This document shows positions 1 to 8,161 of a stretch of DNA of 48,284 nucleotides, one piece after another. Position 1 is the first letter of the stretch. Every line of letters starts with the position of its first letter. Under the pieces are notes generated by a model, which was not told the DNA's origin, did no database searches, and saw nothing but the letters and a program-made list of their open reading frames with translations. The position numbers and the translations under genes were made by a program. Source of the stretch: an uncultured Clostridia bacterium (GTDB lineage Bacteria > Bacillota > Clostridia > Oscillospirales > Acutalibacteraceae); assembly GCA_947627055.1 (NCBI GenBank), contig CANQUS010000014.1:1-48284 (forward strand), in the 5' to 3' direction.

Positions 1-255
1 TTTATCTCCGTATTTCTCGCAAGCTCCTCATCGTGTTTTTTGATTTTTTTCTTATCAAACAGCAAATCGAAAATTCGCTTTTTTAACTCGGAAGAAACGC
101 GATAGAGATTTTTCCGTTTTCCTTTTCAAAATATGCGAGGTCGATAAAATTATTTTTACCGGTCTGCTTATTTTCTATCATCTAATCAAGACAAATCCGT
201 TATGCATTAAATAACCCGCTAACCGCTGGCTATAAATTGTAAATAGATCCTTCAT
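1..255 (-). pseudogene. Decayed small mobile-element protein (DUF5659-like), broken reading frame, runs off the window edge
   Basis: A good ribosome binding site (AAAGAGAGGT at 261-270) precedes an ATG at 255 that opens a 25-codon frame, MKDLFTIYSQRLAGYLMHNG..., ending in TGA at 178-180. The IYSQRLAGYLM..GFVL start resembles small DUF5659-type proteins carried by integrative elements of Firmicutes (family recalled, not searched). Plausible coding continues in other frames (GKNNFIDLAYFEKENG, then NLYRVSSELKKRIFDLLF) up to position 1, so the gene looks frameshifted and its end lies outside the window. A TATACT hexamer near 303 may be its -10 box. The family call is tentative. Confidence 0.3.
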
Positions 256-597
256 TTTTCACCTCTCTTTCTTTTTATGCAACAAAAAAGCTATGCAAAT
301 TAGTATACCAAGCAAAGCGTACTATAATAATACACTCCGTTTGATATATCCAATCAGCATAGCCAAATTGCCACTTTGGGAAATTGCCCGCTTGTGCTTT
401 CTGGCAACGTCTTAGCACTAACCAACATTAAAAGCGGTAGATCGATTTTTTTATTTTGCCGATTCTATCAACTCGCAACGGACTTTTGCGACATTAAATA
501 TTGTTTACCATATTTTTATGTTTTGTCAAATACTTTAATAAAATTTCTGTTTTATTTTGCTGTACTAAAAATCACCAGTTCTGTATTTTATTCTTGT

Positions 598-783
598 TTA
601 TTTATACCTTCTTCTATATTTCTTTAAAATTTTTTGGCATTCTTTTGTAGATTTTCCTATCATCTCCCCTAACATACGGTCTAATTCTTCTTGCGTAAAA
701 GCATGATGATTTGTCGTACAAATTTCATGTATTTTATATACTGCCCAAAAAACACCTATCCCAAGTAAAATAATTATTGGCAT
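598..783 (-). CDS. Small single-pass membrane protein, unknown function
   Basis: A 61-residue protein with a good SD (AGAGGTC, 6 nt before the ATG). Residues 2-20 form one hydrophobic helix (PIIILLGIGVFWAVYKI). The rest is charged and soluble, with TNHHAFTQEELDRM and GKSTKECQKILKKYRRRYK. The tail suggests a short cytoplasmic amphipathic domain. I recall similar TNHxAFT..ELD / GKS.KEC small proteins in Firmicutes mobile elements, but no function is known to me. It overlaps the end of the truncated recombinase by 10 nt, which fits a residue of the same lost element. Confidence 0.5.
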   Translation of the reverse strand: MPIIILLGIGVFWAVYKIHEICTTNHHAFTQEELDRMLGEMIGKSTKECQKILKKYRRRYK

Positions 784-995
784 ATGTAAGACCTCTTTAA
801 AATATTTCTTATTATAATTATACTTAAAATCAAACGCTGCAAATCAGGTTGAAAATATTTATAAAACTGTTTACAGCTTTGGCGATAGTGTTCAATCGTC
901 GCATCTCTTAAATTACGCTGCCGGCAATACTGAATATACATCTCGCACCACTCGCTAAAAGTCACTTTTAGTTGACATATTTTTAACCTTTGCAT
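774..995 (-). pseudogene. Truncated tyrosine recombinase (integrase), N-terminal core-binding domain only
   Basis: Residues 11-50 (VTFSEWCEMYIQYC...RDATIEHYRQSCKQFYKYF) have the form of the N-terminal SAM-like DNA-binding domain of phage/ICE tyrosine recombinases, which open with a TF.E....Y......S..T...Y pattern. Intact integrases have 300-400 residues and carry a C-terminal catalytic domain with R..H-R-Y residues. Here only 73 residues remain, and after about residue 52 the sequence turns into an unrelated hydrophobic tail. There is no obvious SD, so it is probably not functional. With the neighbouring small genes it marks the decayed end of an integrative element. Confidence 0.55.
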
Positions 996-1009
996 ATAAA
1001 CAACGCCCT

Positions 1010-1057
1010 AAAAAATTAGACACATTATCAGACTAAACCTCTGAATAATGTGTCTAA
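1010..1057 (-). terminator. Rho-independent terminator of the scaffold-GGGtGRT operon
   Basis: On the minus strand a 17-bp stem with one bulged base (left arm TTAGACACATTATtCAGA, right arm TCTGATAATGTGTCTAA) is followed by six T. It lies about 45 nt after the stop codon of the GGGtGRT gene. Confidence 0.85.
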
Positions 1058-1100
1058 CTTAGTTTTAGCTAATTTAGCAAATCTAAAGCTGTAAAAAGCC

Positions 1101-2108
1101 TTAGTTTATGCCCTCATAAACAGCAACAGCGCAGGCGACAGTAGCGCCGACCATCGGGTTGTTGCCCATGCCGATAAGTCCCATCATCTCAACGTGTGCA
1201 GGAACAGACGAAGATCCCGCAAACTGAGCATCACCGTGCATACGACCCATAGAGTCTGTGAGACCATAGGAAGCAGGCCCCGCACCCATGTTGTCCGGGT
1301 GAAGCGTACGACCCGTACCGCCGCCCGAAGCAACGGAGAAGTATTTCTTGTTGTTTTCCAAAGCCCACTTTTTGTAGGTACCTGCAACGAGGTGCTGGAA
1401 ACGTGTCGGGTTAGTCGAGTTGCCTGTAATGGAAACATCGACGCCCTCATGAGCCATGATGGCAACGCCCTCGCGGACATCATCTGCACCATAGCAGCGG
1501 ACAGCAGCTCTCTCGCCATCGGAGAATGCTCTCTCCTCAACAATATTAAGTTCACCTGTGAAGTAATCGTACTGTGTCTTTACATATGTAAAGCCGTTGA
1601 TCCTTGAAATGATATAGGCGGCATCCTTGCCGAGACCGTTAAGAATGACCTTCAGCGGCTCCTTACGAGCTTTGTTAGCGGTTCTCGCGATACCGATAGC
1701 TCCCTCCGCCGCCGCAAAGGATTCGTGGCCTGCGAGGAACGCAAAGCATTTTGTTTTATCCTCGAGGAGCATAGCACCGAGATTCCCGTGACCCAAGCCT
1801 ACTTTTCTCTGCTCCGCAACAGATCCGGGAATACAGAAAGCCTCAAGACCGATACCGATAGCTGCGGCAGCCTCGGAGGCGGACTTGACATTTTTTTTGA
1901 TAGCAACCGCACAGCCGAGTGTATATGCCCAGCCGGCGTTTTCAAAAGCGATGGGCTGAACGCCCTTGACGATAGAATAAGCATCAACACCCTTGCTGAG
2001 ACAAAGCTCGCGAGCCTCTTCAAGACTTGCAATACCATACTCAGCGAGGCATTTTTCTATTTTGGCAATTCTTCTTTCCTTGCCTTCAAATTGTACATCG
2101 TTAGCCAT
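1101..2108 (-). CDS. GGGtGRT family protein, unknown function
   Basis: A 335-residue soluble protein carrying the family's namesake motif SGGGTGRT at 261-268, followed by LHPDNMGAGPAS. Other conserved-looking Gly-rich stretches are GLGHGNLGAM (104-113) and MGLIGMGNNPMVGATVACA (309-327). Seven cysteines (20, 36, 66, 92, 121, 205, 326) could support metal or Fe-S binding, though this is inference. There is no signal peptide or membrane segment. The SD-led ATG at 2108 is well placed. It lies 35 nt after the NifU/IscU-like gene, in the same transcription unit that ends at the hairpin at 1010-1057. The pairing suggests an enzyme or carrier that receives a cluster from the neighbouring scaffold. 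No reaction is known to me for this family. Confidence 0.85.
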   Translation of the reverse strand: MANDVQFEGKERRIAKIEKCLAEYGIASLEEARELCLSKGVDAYSIVKGVQPIAFENAGWAYTLGCAVAIKKNVKSASEAAAAIGIGLEAFCIPGSVAEQRKVGLGHGNLGAMLLEDKTKCFAFLAGHESFAAAEGAIGIARTANKARKEPLKVILNGLGKDAAYIISRINGFTYVKTQYDYFTGELNIVEERAFSDGERAAVRCYGADDVREGVAIMAHEGVDVSITGNSTNPTRFQHLVAGTYKKWALENNKKYFSVASGGGTGRTLHPDNMGAGPASYGLTDSMGRMHGDAQFAGSSSVPAHVEMMGLIGMGNNPMVGATVACAVAVYEGIN

Positions 2109-2143
2109 AAAAATCTGTCCTCCTTAGTTATGTATAGTCTTGA

Positions 2144-2836
2144 TCATTCTTCACGAGGGTCAATATACTTAGCCGCGCCGTCAAAACGACCGTATTGACC
2201 GATATTGTTCTTATAGGCTTCGTCGGGCGATACACCGTGTCTGATGTCCTCGAGCATCTTGCCGAGTTTAACAAACTGATATCCGATGACCTCGCCGTTC
2301 TCATCAAGAGCTGTCTTTAGGACATAGCCCTCCGCCATCTCCATATAGCGAACACCCTTTGCCTTTGTGCTGTACATTGTGCCGACCTGTGAACGAAGCC
2401 CTTTGCCGAGATCCTCAAGACCTGCGCCGATGGGGAGACCGTTCTCAGAGAACGCTGTCTGAGATCTGCCGTAAGCGAGCTGCTCAAAAATATTTCTCAT
2501 AGCAGTGTTGATAGCGTCACATACGAGGTCAGTGTTAAGACATTCAAGAAGAGTTTTTCCGGGAAGGATCTCCGCTGCCATAGCTGCGGAATGAGTCATG
2601 CCTGAGCAGCCGATGGTCTCAACAAGAGCCTCCTGAACGATTCCTTCCTTTACGTTAAGAGTCAGCTTGCAAGCGCCCTGCTGAGGTGCGCACCAGCCGA
2701 TACCGTGAGAAAGGCCGGAAATATCCTTGATCTCATAAGATTTGACCCATTTTCCTTCCTCTGGAATGGGTGCGGGACCGTGATGAGGTCCTTTTGTTAC
2801 GATACACATTTTTTCCACTTCTTGGGAATAGTTCAT
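2144..2836 (-). CDS. NifU/IscU-like iron-sulfur cluster assembly scaffold protein
   Basis: A 230-residue cytosolic protein. Residues 70-98 (ALVETIGCSGMTHSAAMAAEILPGKTL, in part) match the IscU/SufU core in which a cysteine in TFGCG..I..SS..E...GKT binds the nascent cluster; here it is C77. C49 and C56 (WCAPQQGAC) sit where the first cluster ligand is expected, and C99 and C106 could supply the third. The protein is longer than IscU (about 130 aa) through an extra C-terminal region (130-230). The SD GAAAGGAGT precedes the ATG at 2836. It is the first gene of a two-gene operon with the GGGtGRT gene and has its own promoter. Standard isc/suf partners (cysteine desulfurase) are not in this window, so it may be a dedicated scaffold for the GGGtGRT protein. 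Confidence 0.75.
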   Translation of the reverse strand: MNYSQEVEKMCIVTKGPHHGPAPIPEEGKWVKSYEIKDISGLSHGIGWCAPQQGACKLTLNVKEGIVQEALVETIGCSGMTHSAAMAAEILPGKTLLECLNTDLVCDAINTAMRNIFEQLAYGRSQTAFSENGLPIGAGLEDLGKGLRSQVGTMYSTKAKGVRYMEMAEGYVLKTALDENGEVIGYQFVKLGKMLEDIRHGVSPDEAYKNNIGQYGRFDGAAKYIDPREE

Positions 2837-2885
2837 ATACGGTACTCCTTTCAGGTGATTACTGTAGTGTTACACATACATTTAT

Positions 2886-2913
2886 ATTATATCATTCTTG
2901 GAAAAATAAGCAA
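2886..2913 (-). promoter_or_regulatory. Sigma-A promoter of the scaffold-GGGtGRT operon
   Basis: On the minus strand TTGCTT (2908-2913), a 16-nt spacer and TATAAT (2886-2891), the last preceded by an extended -10 TG. The predicted start is about 45 nt before the ATG at 2836. Confidence 0.7.
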
Positions 2914-2990
2914 GTATTTTGTTGAATTTTTATTAAGGTTGTTTGTAGGAGTAAATTCTGTAAATTCCCAAAGTATTCCTTGTCAAGTCC

Positions 2991-3019
2991 TTGAGTATTT
3001 TTGAAAAATATGCTATATT
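2991..3019 (+). promoter_or_regulatory. Sigma-A promoter of ychF
   Basis: TTGAGT (2991-2996), a 17-nt spacer and TATATT (3014-3019), about 48 nt before the ychF start. It is divergent from the scaffold promoter about 80 nt away. Confidence 0.6.
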
Positions 3020-3066
3020 AGTTTTATTCCGCAATTTTTTGCTCGTAAATGAAAGGAACATATAAT

Positions 3067-4161
3067 ATGAAACTTGGAATCGTCGGTTTACCTAATGTCG
3101 GAAAAAGTACACTTTTTAACGCTATCACAAATGCGGGTGCACAATCAGCCAACTACCCGTTCTGCACCATAGAGCCGAACATAGGAGTTGTAGCCGTTCC
3201 CGACCAGCGCCTCAATAAACTAGCAGAAATGTATAAACCCGAGAAATTCACGCCCGCTACCATCGAGTTTGTTGATATAGCAGGCCTTGTAAAGGGCGCG
3301 TCTAAAGGTGAGGGGCTCGGCAATAAGTTCTTATCCAACATAAGAGAATGCGACGCGATCGTTCACGTTGTCCGCTGCTTTGATAATAATGACATCATCC
3401 ATGTTGACGGTTCGGTCGATCCTAAGCGTGATATTGATACGATAAACGTTGAGCTTATACTCTCCGATATAGAAATACTAGACCGCCGTATTGAAAAAAC
3501 CCAGAAGCTCCTCAAGGGCGACAAGAAATATCAGTCAGAGCTTGATTTTTTCAAACGTGTTAAGGAGGCTCTTGACGCGGGAAGGTCAGCTCGTTCCGTT
3601 GAATGTACCGATGAGGAGGCGGAACTTCTCAAAAGTGTTGCTCTACTCACAAACAAGCCTGTAATATATGCCGCAAACGTCAACGAGGACGATTTCACAA
3701 AGGGCATAGAAAACAATAAGTATGTTCAAATGGTCAAGGAAATAGCCGACAGTGAGTACGCCGCCGTCCTTCCGATATGTGCCGAAAGCGAGGCAGAAAT
3801 TTCGGATCTGGACTACGAGGAGAAGACCATGTTCCTCTCCGAAATGGGGCTGGAGCAGTCGGGTCTTGACAGGCTTATCACGGAATGCTACTCCTTGCTG
3901 GGACTCATCTCTTACTTAACGGCGGGAAAGCCTGAGGTCAGAGCATGGACTATCAAAAAGGGTACAAAGGCTCCGCAGGCGGCAGGCAAGATTCACACGG
4001 ATTTTGAGCGCGGTTTCATCCGTGCCGAGGTCATATCCTTCGATGATTTGATCGCGTGCGGTTCTATGACCGCCGCTAAGGAAAAGGGGCTTGTCCGCTC
4101 TGAGGGCAAGGATTATGTCATGAAGGACGGAGATATTGTTCTCTTTAGATTTAATGTATAA
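3067..4161 (+). CDS. ychF: Redox-regulated ATPase/GTPase YchF (Obg family, OLA1-like)
   Basis: A universally conserved P-loop NTPase that associates with ribosomes and binds ATP in preference to GTP. The protein begins MKLGIVGLPNVGKSTLFNAI, with the P-loop GLPNVGKS at 7-14 and switch regions FVDIAGLVKGASKGEGLGN (around 60-80). The NVNE at about 204-207 is the YchF-specific replacement of the GTPase NKxD. A C-terminal TGS domain ends ..MKDGDIVLFRFNV. I chose the ATG at 3067 rather than the in-frame ATG at 3049 because all family members start at MKLGIVG and AGGAA lies about 8-10 nt upstream. The length of 364 aa is normal. It is monocistronic, with its own promoter and a terminator at 4187-4220. 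Confidence 0.95.
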   Translation: MKLGIVGLPNVGKSTLFNAITNAGAQSANYPFCTIEPNIGVVAVPDQRLNKLAEMYKPEKFTPATIEFVDIAGLVKGASKGEGLGNKFLSNIRECDAIVHVVRCFDNNDIIHVDGSVDPKRDIDTINVELILSDIEILDRRIEKTQKLLKGDKKYQSELDFFKRVKEALDAGRSARSVECTDEEAELLKSVALLTNKPVIYAANVNEDDFTKGIENNKYVQMVKEIADSEYAAVLPICAESEAEISDLDYEEKTMFLSEMGLEQSGLDRLITECYSLLGLISYLTAGKPEVRAWTIKKGTKAPQAAGKIHTDFERGFIRAEVISFDDLIACGSMTAAKEKGLVRSEGKDYVMKDGDIVLFRFNV

Positions 4162-4186
4162 ATGCCCAACCGCGCCAATATTTTTG

Positions 4187-4220
4187 GGCAGTCGAACACC
4201 GTTCGTCTGCCTTTTTGTTT
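4187..4220 (+). terminator. Rho-independent terminator of ychF
   Basis: Stem GGCAGtCGAAC / GTTCGtCTGCC (11 positions, one T-T mismatch), ACC loop, then TTTTTGTTT. Confidence 0.8.
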
Positions 4221-4308
4221 TCGGCGTTAAAAATATTTTCACCTGTGTTATTTCGATAAACTTTTTATCATATACATGATATATTTGCTTCAATATCAAA
4301 GCTAACAG

Positions 4309-4338
4309 TTGACGAAACAGCGGTTGATAGGGTAAAAT
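4309..4338 (+). promoter_or_regulatory. Sigma-A promoter of the DUF1015 gene
   Basis: TTGACG (4309-4314), an 18-nt spacer and TAAAAT (4333-4338). The start of transcription would be about 23 nt before the ATG, leaving a short leader with GAAAGGAG as SD. Confidence 0.65.
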
Positions 4339-4367
4339 CATCTTAGTGTAGAAAGGAGTGTATATTT

Positions 4368-5642
4368 ATGGCAGAAGTTAAACCGTTTCGCGCACTGAGA
4401 TTTGATATTAAAAAGGCCGGCAAGATCGACGAGTTGGTTTGCCCGCCGTATGACATCATCAGTGAGGAAGAGCGCAAAGCATTTATCGGCAAAAATGATC
4501 ATAATATCATTAGATTGGAGCTTCCCCGAGGAGATGATCCGTATGAGGAAGCGAAGAAAACTCTTGAGCGATGGATGAATGACGGCATCCTAAAGCAGGA
4601 CAAGCGTGAGGGTATATACATTTATGAGGAGGAATTTACCGCATACGGTGTACGCAATAAATTCAAGGGGTGTATAACAAGGGTTAAGCTGGAGGATTTT
4701 TCAAAGGGTATCATTTTACCTCACGAGGAAACCTTGTCAAAAGCTAAGCAGGATCGCTTTGAGCTGATGAAGGCCACTAACTGCAATTTCAGTCAGATTT
4801 ACTCGCTCTATATGGACGAAAAACATACGGTAAGAAATAAACTCGACGAACTGTCGGCAGGAAAGCCTGAGATAGAACTTACGGACAACGACAGAGTTAC
4901 GCACCGTCTGTGGGTAGTTACGGACGAAGCCGACATCAAGGCTGTCTGCGGAGAATTTGACGACAAAAAGCTTTACATAGCGGACGGACACCACCGCTAT
5001 GAAACGGCTCTCAATTATAGGAGCTACTGCCGAGAGAAAAATATCGGTGACGGCGGCGAGGATTATGTAATGATGATGCTCGTTGACATGCAGGATAAGG
5101 GGCTTGTCGTTTTCCCAACGCATAGAATCGTCCGTGACCTTGACAATTTTGATCCTATAAAGTCAGAGGATCTTTGCAGGGAATATTTTGAAGTAGAGAA
5201 AAAGCCGTCATACGCTTCAATGGAGAAGGATCTGCGTGAGCTTTATGACATTGGCAAAAAGGCATACGGCTTTTACTGCGGTGGCAACGGCTATACTCTG
5301 CTTACATTTAAGGACTCGGATGTCTTAAAAACACTTCTCCCGGATATGCTCGAACCTGTACGAGAGCTCGACGTTACCATTCTTCATTCACTCATTCTCG
5401 AAAATCTGTTCGGAATTGACGCGGAAAACATGGCAAATCAGAAAAATCTGACATATACCAAGGATCTTAACGACGCGATACAAAGTGTAAGAGATGGCCG
5501 CGCACAGTGTGCCTTTATCCTCAATCCCACACGTGTAACCGAAATTCGCAATGTAGCCGCAGCAGGAGGAAAAATGCCTCAGAAGTCCACATATTTCTAT
5601 CCCAAGCTTATCACAGGTCTTGTAATGAACAAGCTGTTTTGA
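4368..5642 (+). CDS. DUF1015 family protein (SerK-like)
   Basis: A 424-residue cytosolic protein of the DUF1015 family. The family includes SerK, an ADP-dependent free-serine kinase of Thermococcus, but bacterial members are mostly untested, so serine kinase activity is only a possibility. Landmarks are the start VKPFRALRFD, CPPYDIISEEER (about 25-36), PHEETLSKAKQDR (about 117-129, a conserved P-H-E-x-T pattern), and the family signature ADGHHRYETALNY (about 207-219), with likely catalytic D/H residues. The C-terminus is normal. The SD AGAAAGGAGT is 9 nt before the ATG. The next gene starts 58 nt downstream with no terminator between, suggesting cotranscription with an unknown membrane protein. 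Confidence 0.8.
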   Translation: MAEVKPFRALRFDIKKAGKIDELVCPPYDIISEEERKAFIGKNDHNIIRLELPRGDDPYEEAKKTLERWMNDGILKQDKREGIYIYEEEFTAYGVRNKFKGCITRVKLEDFSKGIILPHEETLSKAKQDRFELMKATNCNFSQIYSLYMDEKHTVRNKLDELSAGKPEIELTDNDRVTHRLWVVTDEADIKAVCGEFDDKKLYIADGHHRYETALNYRSYCREKNIGDGGEDYVMMMLVDMQDKGLVVFPTHRIVRDLDNFDPIKSEDLCREYFEVEKKPSYASMEKDLRELYDIGKKAYGFYCGGNGYTLLTFKDSDVLKTLLPDMLEPVRELDVTILHSLILENLFGIDAENMANQKNLTYTKDLNDAIQSVRDGRAQCAFILNPTRVTEIRNVAAAGGKMPQKSTYFYPKLITGLVMNKLF

Positions 5643-5700
5643 TAAGCCCTTGAAACAGCAGCCTCGTTCATTTCACGGCAGAATGAAAGGGATGTTAAAA

Positions 5701-6354
5701 ATGATTTTTAGAACACCTGCCGCTTTATCTTCCGCGCAGGGGTCAAAAATTTTCGGTCTTAATGGATACGTTGGTGAACCGGTACTGAGAAGAGACAGCA
5801 AACGAAGCAGATATGTACGGCATCTGCCGATAGTCCGAGCGTCATCGGAAACTCCCGCTGTATTGTCCAACATTAACAATGCAGATAAAAAATTGCACGA
5901 TATAAAGGAAAATATTGCAATAGCCTCTGAATCCGAGGAATCCTACACAATGCAAAGCGGTGCGGAAGTCTTTCCCGCCGAGCAGCAAAGCAGTCGGCAG
6001 GATAATCGTCCCGTAAAGCCTGAAGCGTCAACATTTTCTGCGGAAAAGACTTCCGTTCAGATCAAAGCCCTGCGGTCTTATAGAAAAAATCCGCTGACCA
6101 CCAAGGGAATATTTTGGTTCATGGCGCTTATATCTATACCTATAGTAAATGTAGCGGCGCTGCTCATATGCTCGTTTAAGGGTGGAATCAACTCAAATTA
6201 CAGGGCAGTTTCACGCGCGGTATTGATCTGGCTTTTGATTCTTACGACGGCTATTTTAGCAGTTATAACCGCACTGTTTTTTATGAGAGTACCCATCGAC
6301 ATTACCTCATTCTACAAAAGCATACGAACTTATCTTGATAGAGTATTACTATAA
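5701..6354 (+). CDS. Membrane protein of unknown function with a disordered N-terminal half
   Basis: The frame can open at a TTG at 5650, but the ATG at 5701 has the best ribosome site (AAAGGG, 9-nt spacing), giving 217 residues. Residues 1-130 are polar and low in structure, rich in S, E, Q and R. The C-terminal part holds two likely membrane helices, GIFWFMALISIPIVNVAALLI (about 137-157) and VLIWLLILTTAILAVITALFF (about 175-196), ending in a short charged tail. I do not recognise the family. It follows the DUF1015 gene closely and ends 13 nt before a strong hairpin shared with murC. Confidence 0.6.
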   Translation: MIFRTPAALSSAQGSKIFGLNGYVGEPVLRRDSKRSRYVRHLPIVRASSETPAVLSNINNADKKLHDIKENIAIASESEESYTMQSGAEVFPAEQQSSRQDNRPVKPEASTFSAEKTSVQIKALRSYRKNPLTTKGIFWFMALISIPIVNVAALLICSFKGGINSNYRAVSRAVLIWLLILTTAILAVITALFFMRVPIDITSFYKSIRTYLDRVLL

Positions 6355-6367
6355 CAAAATATCTCAA

Positions 6368-6411
6368 AAACGATCCCCATGCTTCAGCCAAAAGAAGCAT
6401 GGGGATCGTTT
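6368..6411. terminator. Bidirectional terminator between the membrane-protein gene and murC
   Basis: A perfect 18-bp stem (6368-6385 with 6394-6411, outer sequence AAACGATCCCC) and an 8-nt loop. On the minus strand the stem runs into TTTTTG, serving murC. On the plus strand it is followed by TTTAATTGTG, a weaker tail for the unknown membrane-protein gene. Confidence 0.85.
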
Positions 6412-6490
6412 AATTGTGTTCTCGGCAGACGTTAACTTGTTTATTCCGTTAAATGATGCTGATAAATTTTATTTACGCTATGAGCACCGC

Positions 6491-7867
6491 TTATTTGACG
6501 TACTTTGATTTTAATTTATCATATATCATATTTGCGCACATATATACATTACCACCGCCAAGGGTGATGATAAGGTCATCGGGCTTCGCGCTGTTTACGA
6601 CAAAATCAGCGATCTCCTCAAAGGTTTCAAACCACACACAGCCCTTGATCTTCTCGGCGAGGTCGCGAGAGTATATGTTGTAGGTGTTTTTCTCACGCAC
6701 TGCAAGGATCTCAGAAAGAATTGTGTGATCAGGTATAGAAAGAGCTTCCGCAAAATCGTCAAGGAGCATTGCCGTCCTTGAGTATGTATGAGGCTGAAAT
6801 ACCGCCCATACGTTTTTATAGCCCATATTCATTGCCGAAGTAAGCGTCGCTTTGAGTTCGGTAGGATGGTGGGCAAAATCATCAGCCACGGTCACACCGC
6901 CCTCTGTACCGAGTATTTCAAAGCGTCTGTGCGCGCCGCTGAACTCACCGAGACCGTTCGCAATATCACGAGCCGAAACGCCAAGCTCAAAGCCGGTCAC
7001 AGCCGCCGCAAGAGCGTTGAGAACATTATGTCTTCCGGGCACCTTAAGTTTGACACTTGCCAGCTTTATTTTGCCCTTGATAATATCGAACTCAGCGGTC
7101 ACACCCTCGTCTGTAATAACGGCACGGTAGTCATTTTTTTCGCCGAATCCGAATGTTATCGCGCGGCACTCAACTCCTTCGACAGCTTTCATGGTATTAG
7201 CGTCATCACCGTTTACAATGAGAAGCGATGTTGTCTGCTGCGCAAACTTGCGGAAAGACTCAATGATCCTGTCAAGTGTACCGAAATAGTCAAGGTGATC
7301 AGCGTCTATATTAAGAATAATTGAAATTGCGGGATCAAGGTGAAGAAAGGTGTCAACGTACTCGCACGCCTCGCATACAATAATATCGCTTTTCCCTATT
7401 CGACTGTTGCTACCGAGGAACGGCAGCTTTCCGCCAATTATCGCTGTCGGGTCAAAATCAGCCATTGTGAGAAGCTGTGTAAGCATTGAGGTAGTAGTCG
7501 TTTTTCCGTGAGTACCCGAAACACCGATGGAGCGGTTATATTTCTTAGTCACCTCACCTAGCATAATGCAACGCTCGACAGCAGGGATTCCGAGGTGCTT
7601 TGCGGCTGTAAGCTCAGGATTGTCGAGCTTGACGGCAGCGGTATAAACGATGAGATCCGCACCCTCAACATTCTCCGGAAAGTGCCCCATAACAACCGGG
7701 ATCCCATATGAGCGAATACGCTCAAGAGTATCGGACTCCGCCACGTCCGAGCCTGTTATCGTATAGCCTTCGTTATGAAGTATCTCGGCAAGCGGGCACA
7801 TACCCGACCCGCCGATTCCTATAAAGTGTATCCTCTTAACACCGTCTAAAATATTTTGCTTATCCAA
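6491..7867 (-). CDS. murC: UDP-N-acetylmuramate--L-alanine ligase MurC
   Basis: Cytosolic ligase that adds L-alanine to UDP-MurNAc using ATP, the first step of peptide-stem synthesis in peptidoglycan. Visible are the N-terminal Rossmann motif HFIGIGGSGMCPLAEIL (about 14-30), the Mur ligase ATP loop GTHGKTTTTSM (about 118-128), NIDADHLDYF in the central domain, and a C-terminal domain with ADDFAHHPTE and FQPHTYSRT. A longer frame can begin at GTG 7888, but AGGAG lies about 9 nt upstream of the in-frame TTG at 7867, so I place the start there (458 aa, MDKQNILDGVKRIHFIGIGG). It is monocistronic and leftward. Confidence 0.93.
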   Translation of the reverse strand: MDKQNILDGVKRIHFIGIGGSGMCPLAEILHNEGYTITGSDVAESDTLERIRSYGIPVVMGHFPENVEGADLIVYTAAVKLDNPELTAAKHLGIPAVERCIMLGEVTKKYNRSIGVSGTHGKTTTTSMLTQLLTMADFDPTAIIGGKLPFLGSNSRIGKSDIIVCEACEYVDTFLHLDPAISIILNIDADHLDYFGTLDRIIESFRKFAQQTTSLLIVNGDDANTMKAVEGVECRAITFGFGEKNDYRAVITDEGVTAEFDIIKGKIKLASVKLKVPGRHNVLNALAAAVTGFELGVSARDIANGLGEFSGAHRRFEILGTEGGVTVADDFAHHPTELKATLTSAMNMGYKNVWAVFQPHTYSRTAMLLDDFAEALSIPDHTILSEILAVREKNTYNIYSRDLAEKIKGCVWFETFEEIADFVVNSAKPDDLIITLGGGNVYMCANMIYDKLKSKYVK

Positions 7868-7993
7868 AAAATCCACTCCTAATCTCACATAAACGGTTCA
7901 AACAACATACATTATTTGGGGATTTCGATATTATATACAGGACACAGCATACTATAACAAAACTAATTCTACTGTTCCTTCCACTTCATGCGT

Positions 7994-8030
7994 AAAAAGA
8001 AAGCACTCGCTTGAGCGAATGCTTTCTTTT
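7994..8030 (-). terminator. Terminator of the tRNA-Gly unit
   Basis: On the minus strand AAAAGAAAGCAtTCGC, loop TCAA, GCGAgTGCTTTCTTTTT: a long stem with one mismatch that ends in its own T-run, 9 nt after the tRNA 3' end. Confidence 0.8.
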
Positions 8031-8038
8031 GATAGCGT

Positions 8039-8114
8039 TGGAGCGGATGACGAGGCTCGAACTCGCTACCTCCACCTTGGCAAGGTGGCGCTCTACCGGA
8101 TGAGCTACATCCGC
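8039..8114 (-). tRNA. tRNA-Gly (anticodon GCC)
   Basis: Read on the minus strand the cloverleaf is complete. Acceptor GCGGATG pairs with CATCCGC. The D arm is GCTC/GAGC. The anticodon stem CCACC/GGTGG holds the loop TTGCCAA with anticodon GCC. The T arm is GCGAG TTCGAGC CTCGT. The discriminator is T and the 3' CCA is encoded (TCCA). The length is 76 nt with CCA. It decodes GGC/GGU glycine codons. It has its own consensus promoter and a terminator, so it is a single-gene transcript. Confidence 0.96.
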
Positions 8115-8132
8115 ATTTCTTAATGCTTGCTT

Positions 8133-8161
8133 ATTATAGCTGATGTGAGGAGAATTGTCAA
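8133..8161 (-). promoter_or_regulatory. Consensus sigma-A promoter of tRNA-Gly
   Basis: On the minus strand TTGACA (8156-8161), a 17-nt spacer and TATAAT (8133-8138), both boxes perfect. The predicted transcription start is about 12 nt before the tRNA 5' end. Confidence 0.9.

Noticed and set aside
376-627. 83-codon plus-strand frame
   Set aside because: AT-rich, Phe/Leu-rich translation with no SD; it overlaps the end of a better-supported minus-strand gene.
3916-4341. 141-codon minus-strand frame over the end of ychF
   Set aside because: Opposite coding sequence and the ychF terminator; no start signal.
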